Part shown: positions 4,634 to 9,449 of the stretch, one piece after another
How the letters are laid out: every line of letters begins with the position of its first letter
Position numbering within the stretch: the first letter of the stretch is position 1
Origin: Actinomycetota bacterium
Lineage (GTDB): Bacteria > Actinomycetota > Thermoleophilia > Gaiellales > Gaiellaceae
Length of the DNA stretch: 9,449 bases
Direction of reading: 5' to 3'
Assembly: GCA_013697465.1 (NCBI GenBank)
Contig: JACCWU010000022.1
Coordinates: forward strand, 1-9,449
Position numbers and translations under genes: made by a program
The notes under the pieces: generated by a model
Databases searched by the model: none
What the model was told of the DNA's origin: nothing
Seen by the model: the letters and a program-made list of their open reading frames with translations, nothing else

Positions 4634-5830
4634 GTGTCGATGCTGTTCCCACCCATCGACCCGAACGAACGGTTCCGGGCGCGTCGTGCCGCGGTGCGGC
4701 GCAGGAAGCGACTGCAGCACGGCGCTCTCATCGGAATGCTGCTCGTCGGGGTCACGCTCCTCGGGGCGGGAGCCCAGGTAGTGGGCGGCGACGGGTCGTC
4801 GCCGACCGGACCCACCGCGCCGGAATCGACCCCGCTCGCCGCGGCGGCTGCGTCGGGACCCCGGCCGTTGCCGGTCGAGGTGCGCGGGGTACACGTGACC
4901 CTCGGGCTCGCGTCGCTTCCGGGGAAGCTCGAGGAGTACCTCGATCTGCGACAACAGGGTTTGACGGCGCTCGAGCTTGACATCAAGGAAGAGAACGGAC
5001 AGGTCGGATTCACGCCGTCGTCTGTCCCGCTCGCCCGCTCGGTCGGGGCGGCGCGTACGTATTACGCGCCGCGAGAGGCCGCGCGCATGGCTCACGAACG
5101 CGGTGTCTACCTCGTCGGCCGTATCGTCACGTTCGAGGACCCGATACTCGCAACGCAGCGCCCCGACCTCGCCATACGACGGAGTGACGGGTCCGTCTGG
5201 CGCGACTCGGCGGGTCTCGCATGGGCCAATCCATACGACCGGAGGGTCTGGAAGTACAACGTCGACCTCGCCGCGGCGGCTGCACGGCTCGGGTTTGACG
5301 AGATCCTCTTCGACTACGTCCGCTTTCCGTCCGACGGAGACGTCGACGCCGCCGTGTACCCCAACCGCGGGTCACTCGCGAAGGGCGAGGTGATCCCCGC
5401 GTTCCTTCGCTATGCCGCGCGCCGCCTCGAGCCACTCGGCGTGCGGATCTCGGCCGCCGTCTTCGGCCTTTCCGCGTCGCGTGACCTCGGCATCGGTCAG
5501 GTTCCCCGGCGCATGGCCCCGTATCTCGATGCCGTATACGCGATGACGTATCCGTCGCTCTTCGGCCCGGGCGAGCTCGGGCTCGCCGACCCGAGCGCCG
5601 CGCCCGGTGCGACGGTGACCGAGGCGCTTCGACACTTTCGACGGGCCTTGCGCGGGCGGGACGCGCTTCTCGTCACGTGGGTGCAGGACTGGAGCTTCGA
5701 GAGGTCGTACGGGCTCGAGGAGGTCGGCGCCCAGATCCAGGCCGCGAGACTTGCCGGAGCGAAGGGCTTCATGCTCTGGAACGCCGAGGGCGTGTACACG
5801 GACGGCGCCCTCGCTCTACCAGCGTCGTAG
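4634..5830 (+). CDS. Membrane-anchored DUF4015-type putative glycoside hydrolase
   Basis: This 398-residue protein starts with a basic cytoplasmic tail (RARRAAVRRRKR, 15-26), a single hydrophobic helix (about 31-50), then a Pro/Ser/Ala-rich linker (about 51-80). That predicts a type II anchor with the catalytic part outside the membrane. The rest fits the DUF4015 putative glycosyl hydrolase TIM barrel: VRGVHVTLG (83-91), LELDIKEENGQVGF (113-126), YLVGRIVTFEDP (159-170), WANPYDRRVWKYN (197-209), GFDEILFDYVRFPSDG (220-235), YAMTYPS (302-308) and GFMLWNAEGVY (378-388). Acidic residues in the LDIKEE and LFDYVRFP segments are plausible active-site groups. The substrate is unknown; cell-wall or exopolysaccharide is a guess. 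Start is GTG 4634 or ATG 4640, which changes only two residues. The stop is 1 bp from the convergent pdxH stop. Confidence 0.82.
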   Translation: MSMLFPPIDPNERFRARRAAVRRRKRLQHGALIGMLLVGVTLLGAGAQVVGGDGSSPTGPTAPESTPLAAAAASGPRPLPVEVRGVHVTLGLASLPGKLEEYLDLRQQGLTALELDIKEENGQVGFTPSSVPLARSVGAARTYYAPREAARMAHERGVYLVGRIVTFEDPILATQRPDLAIRRSDGSVWRDSAGLAWANPYDRRVWKYNVDLAAAAARLGFDEILFDYVRFPSDGDVDAAVYPNRGSLAKGEVIPAFLRYAARRLEPLGVRISAAVFGLSASRDLGIGQVPRRMAPYLDAVYAMTYPSLFGPGELGLADPSAAPGATVTEALRHFRRALRGRDALLVTWVQDWSFERSYGLEEVGAQIQAARLAGAKGFMLWNAEGVYTDGALALPAS

Positions 5831-5831
5831 C

Positions 5832-6422
5832 TCACGGTGCGAGGCGCTCGCGGCGCCATCTCCGCCCATGTCTTCGGTACCGGATCCGGTCGCGGAGCCG
5901 ATTCTCGCGATGCTGCCAGAGCTCGACCGTCTCGGGGACGACCCGGTAACCGCCCCAGAACGGCGGGAGCGGGACGTCGCCGTCGTCGAACCTCGCCTCC
6001 ACCTCTTCGTACAACCCGTCGAGCTCGGCGCGGGAGTGGAGGCGCTGGGATTGCCGAGATGCCCACGCCGCGATCTGGCTGCCTCGGGGTCTCGTCTGCC
6101 AATAGGCCTCCGACTCTGGCTCGTCGACCTGTTCCACTATCCCTTCTACTCGAACCTGTCGTCCGAGCTCGAACCAGTGGAACACCAGTGCTGCACGCGG
6201 GTTCCCGGCGAGCTCGGCCGCCTTGCGTGAAGCGCGGTTCGTGAAGAAGACGAACCCGCGCTCGTCGACGCCGCGCAGCAGCACCTGTCGCGCGGACGGC
6301 TGTCCTTCCGCATCCGCTGTCGCAAGCGTCATCACGTGAGGCTGCGGCTCGATCGACTCGGCAGCACGTAGCCACTCCCGGAACTGGGCCAGCGCGTCGG
6401 CGTCGAGCTCGTGCTCGTCCAC
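5832..6422 (-). CDS. pdxH: Pyridoxamine 5'-phosphate oxidase PdxH
   Basis: This 196-residue FMN-dependent, dimeric cytoplasmic oxidase converts pyridoxamine or pyridoxine 5'-phosphate into the cofactor PLP. Signatures are MTLATADAEGQPSARQVLLR (31-50), GFVFFTNRASRKAAEL (56-71), NPRAALVFHW (74-83), RQVRVEG (88-94), RPRGSQIAAWASRQSQ (111-126), PPFWGGYRVVP (153-163) and the C-terminal RLAP. In the near-terminal motif usually written RLHDR the sequence is RLRDR (175-179), so the conserved active-site His is Arg. Length and everything else are normal. The GTG at 6420-6422 has no Shine-Dalgarno, but TAGCGT lies six bases upstream, suggesting a leaderless transcript. A related flavin oxidoreductase remains possible because of the substitution. 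Confidence 0.92.
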   Translation of the reverse strand: MDEHELDADALAQFREWLRAAESIEPQPHVMTLATADAEGQPSARQVLLRGVDERGFVFFTNRASRKAAELAGNPRAALVFHWFELGRQVRVEGIVEQVDEPESEAYWQTRPRGSQIAAWASRQSQRLHSRAELDGLYEEVEARFDDGDVPLPPFWGGYRVVPETVELWQHRENRLRDRIRYRRHGRRWRRERLAP

Positions 6423-6428
6423 GAGGTC

Positions 6429-6434
6429 ACGCTA
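6429..6434 (-). promoter_or_regulatory. -10 box of pdxH, leaderless layout
   Basis: The minus strand reads TAGCGT (fits TAnnnT), then six bases, then the GTG start. No convincing -35 is seen; TCAACT at 6452-6457 is the nearest candidate with a 17 bp spacer. Confidence 0.4.
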
Positions 6435-6453
6435 CCCGTCGGCGCCCCGGCAG

Positions 6454-6482
6454 TTGACCAGCCGCTTCAGGAGACGGAAACT
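6454..6482 (+). promoter_or_regulatory. Candidate promoter of the small membrane protein
   Basis: TTGACC (6454-6459, 5/6 to the -35) is followed after 17 bp by GAAACT (6477-6482, 3/6 to the -10). Seven bases then precede ATG 6490, so the transcript would begin at or next to the start codon. The -10 is weak. Confidence 0.4.
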
Positions 6483-6489
6483 GCGGGGG

Positions 6490-6768
6490 ATGACGCTCGC
6501 GACCTTCGGCCTCTTCTTCGGCCCTCGTATCGCGTTCGGCCTGATCTGGGTCCTCACCGACCGGGTGGACGAGGCCTTCGACAGGGTCGTGTGGCCCGCG
6601 ATCGGGGTGGCACTGGCGCCCTCGGCGACGATTCTGTACGTCCTCCTCTGGACGCAGGATGCCGGCGGGGGCGGCGTCACCGGAGCCGAATGGGTCATCG
6701 TCGGCATCGGCGCTGCGGTCGACCTTGCGATCTGGGTCACGCGACTCGTGCCGCCACGGCCCCCGTAG
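6490..6768 (+). CDS. Small three-helix membrane protein, unknown function
   Basis: From ATG 6490 this encodes 92 residues with three likely membrane helices: about 1-22 (TLATFGLFFGPRIAFGLIWV), 33-53 (VVWPAIGVALAPSATILYVL) and 61-84 (GAEWVIVGIGAAVDLAIWVT). A polar LTDRVDEAFD loop separates the first two, and the tail is short and Pro/Arg-rich. I do not recognise a named family, though similar short hydrophobic proteins with this helix pattern are frequent in actinobacteria. A longer reading from TTG 6454 would add a basic 12-residue tail, but that TTG forms part of a TTGACC box suitably spaced as a -35, so ATG is preferred. It lies between divergent pdxH and the co-directional aminotransferase. 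Confidence 0.7.
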   Translation: MTLATFGLFFGPRIAFGLIWVLTDRVDEAFDRVVWPAIGVALAPSATILYVLLWTQDAGGGGVTGAEWVIVGIGAAVDLAIWVTRLVPPRPP

Positions 6769-6802
6769 GCACTCTCGAGACGTCAGCTTCCGATCGAGCG
6801 AC

Positions 6803-6808
6803 TAGGCT
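6803..6808 (+). promoter_or_regulatory. -10 box of the gabT-like gene, leaderless layout
   Basis: TAGGCT (fits TAnnnT) ends seven bases before GTG 6816 and ten before GTG 6819. No Shine-Dalgarno is placed for either start, and no good -35 is visible. Confidence 0.45.
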
Positions 6809-6815
6809 GGCTGCC

Positions 6816-8144
6816 GTGGTGGCCACGAAGACGATCGAGCTCAGGACCGAGATCCCGGGTCCTCGAACGCGGGAGATTCTCGAACGCGAGCGTCGAGCGG
6901 TCGCGCGTCCCCTCCTCGTTCACGGACCCATCGTCGCAGCGGAAGCGCGGGGAGCAACCATCACCGACGTCGACGGCAACACCTTCCTCGACTTCGTGGG
7001 CGGAGTCGGTGTGCTCAACGTCGGTCACAACCATCCACGCGTCGTGCAGGCGGTGAGCGCCCAGGTCGAGCGCTTCTTCCACACGGACTACACGGTCATC
7101 GCGTACGAGCTGTACGTCGAGCTTGCGGAGCGACTCGGCGCGCTCGCGCCGATGACGGGAGAGCGGCGAAGCGGGTTCTTCAACGCCGGAACCGAAGCCG
7201 TCGAGAACGCAGTGAAGCTCGCGCGCCTGCACACACGCCGGCACGCCGTCATCGCCTTCGACGGAGCGTTCCACGGGCGCACTCTGCTCGCCCTCACAAT
7301 GACCTCCCGAACGCACCCCTACAAGACGGGGCTGGGGCCGTTCGCACCCGAGGTGTACCGTGCCCCGTTTCCGAATGCGTACCGCGGGCCCGATGCGAAG
7401 ACGGCTCTCGCCGCACTCGAGCGGATGTTCGCGACTCACGTCCCGGCGAATCACGTCGCAGCAATCGTCTTCGAGCCGCAACAAGGGGAAGGTGGATTCA
7501 TCCCTGCTCCGGCCGAGTTCGTCGAGGGGCTCAGGAGACTCTGCGACGAGCACGGGATCGTCCTCGTCGCCGACGAGGTACAGACGGGTTTCGGCCGCAC
7601 CGGCCGGATGTTCGGGATGGAGCACTTCGACGTCGAGCCCGATCTCGTCGTCGTCGCCAAGTCGATCGCGGGTGGGTTGCCGCTCTCCGGGGTGATCGGC
7701 CGCGCGGAGATCATGGACAGTGCCCACGAAGGAGCGATCGGCGGTACGTTCATCGGGAACCCCGTCGCACTCGCGGCGGCGATAGCCGTGCTCGACGTGT
7801 TCGAGGAGGAGGATCTCGTCGCACGCGCGGTGAGCATCGGGAGCGCCATCCGTGAGCGCATGCTCGAGTGGAGGAGCCGCTGGGCGCAGGTCGGTGACGT
7901 ACGCGGCCTCGGTGCGATGCTCGCTATCGAGCTGGTTCGCGATTCAGAGACGCGCGAGCCGGCTGCAGAGCTCGCGACTGCCGTTGTCGACGAGGCGCTC
8001 CAACGCGGTCTAGTCCTGCTGAAAGCAGGCGTGTACGGAAACTGCATTCGCGTGCTCTGCCCGCTGACGATCTCGGACGGCGAACTCGACGAAGGGCTCG
8101 GGGTCTTCGAAGACGCGCTGGCTGCGGCGCTCGTCTACGCCTAG
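6816..8144 (+). CDS. gabT: Class III PLP aminotransferase, GabT-like (4-aminobutyrate--2-oxoglutarate type)
   Basis: This cytoplasmic fold-type I PLP transaminase of class III most likely moves the amino group of 4-aminobutyrate or a similar omega-amine to 2-oxoglutarate. Numbering from GTG 6819 (441 residues), landmarks are DVDGNTFLDFVGGVGVLNVGH (about 50-70), FNAGTEAVENAVKLAR (121-136), FDGAFHGRT (147-155), EPQQGEGGF (219-227), ADEVQTGFGRTG (251-262) with the cofactor Asp252, and VVVAKSIAGGLPLSG (277-291) with the Schiff-base Lys281. GNPVALAA (314-321) completes the cofactor site. The open frame continues upstream to 6411, but that part covers pdxH and the membrane-protein gene and is not family-like. 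GTG 6816 or 6819 fits the family N-terminus. Related substrates such as 5-aminovalerate, ornithine or diaminobutyrate cannot be excluded. Confidence 0.88.
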   Translation: MVATKTIELRTEIPGPRTREILERERRAVARPLLVHGPIVAAEARGATITDVDGNTFLDFVGGVGVLNVGHNHPRVVQAVSAQVERFFHTDYTVIAYELYVELAERLGALAPMTGERRSGFFNAGTEAVENAVKLARLHTRRHAVIAFDGAFHGRTLLALTMTSRTHPYKTGLGPFAPEVYRAPFPNAYRGPDAKTALAALERMFATHVPANHVAAIVFEPQQGEGGFIPAPAEFVEGLRRLCDEHGIVLVADEVQTGFGRTGRMFGMEHFDVEPDLVVVAKSIAGGLPLSGVIGRAEIMDSAHEGAIGGTFIGNPVALAAAIAVLDVFEEEDLVARAVSIGSAIRERMLEWRSRWAQVGDVRGLGAMLAIELVRDSETREPAAELATAVVDEALQRGLVLLKAGVYGNCIRVLCPLTISDGELDEGLGVFEDALAAALVYA

Positions 8145-8176
8145 CGCTCGGCGCCGTCGCTCGCGAGACTTCACGC

Positions 8177-9449
8177 ATGGCATCGTGTTCCGCCTGCGGC
8201 GCTCCCTTGGCGGAGGACGCCCGCTTCTGCCCGGCGTGCGGGACCGGGCGGGAAGCAGCGGTAAGCCCGATCACCGAGGAGCGCAAGCTCGCAACCGTGC
8301 TATTCGCAGATCTCGTCAGCTCGACTTCCCGGGCGCATGGAGAAGACCCGGAACGGGTCCGCGCCAGGCTCGATCGCTTCTACGCTGCGATGGCGGAGGA
8401 GATCGAGCGGACGGGAGGCACAGTGGAGAAGTTTGCCGGCGACGCCGTCATGGCGGCGTTCGGCGCGCCGACGGCGCTCGAGGATCATGCCGAGCGAGCC
8501 TTGCACGCGGCGCTCGCGATGCAGAAGAGGCTCCTCGACCTCTTCGGCGACGAGCTGCAGCTCCGCATCGGGATCAACACGGGGGACATCGTCGTCGGCC
8601 GGGCGCGCGAGTCGAGCTCGTTCGTCACAGGCGACGTGGTCAACGTCGGAGCTCGGCTCGAGCAAGCTGCGACACCCGGCGAAGTGCTCGCAGGAGAGCG
8701 GACCGTCGCTGCCGTGCGCGGCGCCTTCGAGTTCGGTGAGCCGCGAGTCGTCGAGGCGAAGGGGAAGCCGGAGGGCGTGCGCGGGTGGCCCGTCCTCCGT
8801 GCGCTCACGCTCGCGCGCCCGCGGGGTGTCGCGGGGTTCGGGCGGGCGTTCGTCGGCCGCGAGAGCGAGCTCGAGCTTCTGCGCGCGACGTTCCGTCGCG
8901 CTGTCGCGCTGCGCGAGCCGCACCTGGTCACGATCGTCGGCGAGCCCGGGGTGGGCAAGACGACGCTCGTCGGCGAGCTCGAGGATCTCCTCGCCGAGGA
9001 GGACCCGGCTCCTCTCCACCGGACCGGGCGCTGCCTCCCGTACGGCGACGGGATCACCTACTGGCCCCTCGGAGAAGTGCTCCGGGAGCACTTCGGCATC
9101 CTCGAGAGCGACCCCCCGGAAAGCGTGACTCGCCGGCTCGCCGGCCGTGAGATCCTCGGTCTCGCTCTCGGCCTCGACACGGCAGGCGGACTGCATCCGC
9201 TCGACGCACGCGACCGGCTGCACGCGTCGCTCGTGAGCTTCGCCGAGGAGCTCGCCAGTGAGCGGCCGGCGATACTGCTGATCGAGGACATTCACTGGGC
9301 CGAAGACGACCTCCTGGATGTCCTCGAGCGTGTCGTCCGGGGCGCTCATGCACCGATCGTCCTGCTCACGACCGCACGGCCGGAGCTGGTCGACCGCCGT
9401 CCGGCTTGGGGAGGCGGCCGGCGCAACGTGACGACGATCTGGCTCGAGC
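8177..9449 (+). CDS. Zinc-ribbon / class III nucleotidyl cyclase / AAA ATPase fusion (3' end beyond window)
   Basis: The frame is open from ATG 8177 to the right edge, at least 424 residues. Residues 4-21 form a zinc ribbon, CSAC then CPAC ten residues later. A class III cyclase domain spans about 34-205: metal Asp45 in LFADLVSST, Lys85 and metal Asp89 in EKFAGDAVMAAFG, and the transition-state pair Asn156 and Arg160 in GDVVNVGARLE. The usual second base-selecting residue is Phe149. An AAA/NTPase domain begins at AFVGRESELELL (224-235), with Walker A GEPGVGKTT (255-263) and Walker B ILLIEDIHWAEDD (366-378). Such multidomain cyclases usually continue into TPR-like repeats, not visible here. 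cAMP production from ATP is the likely activity, with the ATPase part as sensor or switch. It starts 32 bp after gabT with no clear ribosome binding site. Confidence 0.9.
   Translation, partial: MASCSACGAPLAEDARFCPACGTGREAAVSPITEERKLATVLFADLVSSTSRAHGEDPERVRARLDRFYAAMAEEIERTGGTVEKFAGDAVMAAFGAPTALEDHAERALHAALAMQKRLLDLFGDELQLRIGINTGDIVVGRARESSSFVTGDVVNVGARLEQAATPGEVLAGERTVAAVRGAFEFGEPRVVEAKGKPEGVRGWPVLRALTLARPRGVAGFGRAFVGRESELELLRATFRRAVALREPHLVTIVGEPGVGKTTLVGELEDLLAEEDPAPLHRTGRCLPYGDGITYWPLGEVLREHFGILESDPPESVTRRLAGREILGLALGLDTAGGLHPLDARDRLHASLVSFAEELASERPAILLIEDIHWAEDDLLDVLERVVRGAHAPIVLLTTARPELVDRRPAWGGGRRNVTTIWLE

Noticed and set aside
3736..4980. 414-codon plus-strand open frame
   Set aside because: It crosses the end of MarR, all of dcd (antisense) and the start of the DUF4015 gene, with Arg-rich low-complexity translation. 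The genes it shadows have clear family motifs.
5805..5847. Imperfect inverted repeat (GCGCCCTCGC / GCGAGGCGC) across the DUF4015/pdxH stops as a shared terminator
   Set aside because: The arms carry a bulge, the loop is 24 nt, part of the stem is coding, and no T tract follows on either strand.
6411..6815. 135-codon N-terminal extension of the GabT-like frame
   Set aside because: It covers the pdxH start and the membrane-protein gene, is unlike any aminotransferase N-terminus, and a GTG with a -10 box lies at the family's normal start.
8161..8176. Leaderless promoter for the cyclase gene (GAGACT six bases before the ATG)
   Set aside because: GAGACT lacks the initial T of the -10 consensus and no -35 is visible at 17-18 bp. 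Co-transcription from the gabT-like gene is equally likely.
8300..9349. 349-codon minus-strand open frame
   Set aside because: It is antisense to the cyclase/AAA gene, whose catalytic and Walker motifs are unmistakable in the plus frame from 8177.
1..9449. CRISPR arrays, insertion sequences, prophage genes or a defence island
   Set aside because: There is no set of regularly spaced repeats, no transposase or integrase motif, and no terminal inverted repeats. Almost every stretch is explained by housekeeping, metabolic or regulatory genes of uniform composition.

Overview
The window reads as a compact, GC-rich, bacterial chromosomal segment. Codons favour G or C in the third position, GTG and TTG starts are common, and several starts look leaderless. 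Dcd resembles the mycobacterial enzyme. Together with the SUF-type Fe-S locus carrying an added Rieske ferredoxin and a DUF4015-type protein, this points to Actinomycetota, possibly a Thermoleophilia-like lineage. That placement is inference from gene style. I see no insertion sequence, phage gene, CRISPR array, tRNA or rRNA.

Layout. (1) 1-1554, plus strand: the end of sufS, then sufU, a Rieske ferredoxin and a caffeoyl-CoA-type O-methyltransferase, spaced like one operon. (2) 1532-1918, minus: a VOC/glyoxalase-fold protein that overlaps the methyltransferase tail to tail. (3) 1919-2284: a gene-free 366 bp stretch. On the plus strand it holds a perfect Shine-Dalgarno followed by a 13-codon ORF, a long-range inverted repeat and a strong hairpin terminator. 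It may be a small orphan RNA or peptide gene. (4) 2285-3401, minus: an NAD(P)H-dependent FMN reductase downstream of a YceI-family protein, transcribed away from a divergent MarR repressor (3461-3943). The 59 bp between them is AT-rich and packed with overlapping promoters and inverted repeats. (5) 3940-4515, minus: dCTP deaminase, probably bifunctional. (6) 4634-5830, plus: a membrane-anchored DUF4015-type putative glycoside hydrolase. (7) 5832-6422, minus: pyridoxamine 5'-phosphate oxidase. (8) 6490-6768, plus: a three-helix membrane protein of unknown function. (9) 6816-8144, plus: a GabT-like PLP aminotransferase. (10) 8177 to the right edge, plus: a zinc-ribbon/class III nucleotidyl cyclase/AAA ATPase fusion that runs out of the window with its frame still open.

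Working together. The left block serves Fe-S cluster assembly: SufS supplies sulfur, SufU accepts it, and the Rieske protein is a likely client. YceI, the flavin reductase and MarR look like a self-contained stress- or ligand-inducible regulon. PdxH makes PLP, which the nearby aminotransferase uses, although the two genes are divergent. The rest are independent housekeeping or signalling genes. The most unusual items are the orphan unit at about 2018-2268, a shortened SufU, a His-to-Arg change in the PdxH active-site motif, and the recurrent leaderless promoter layout.
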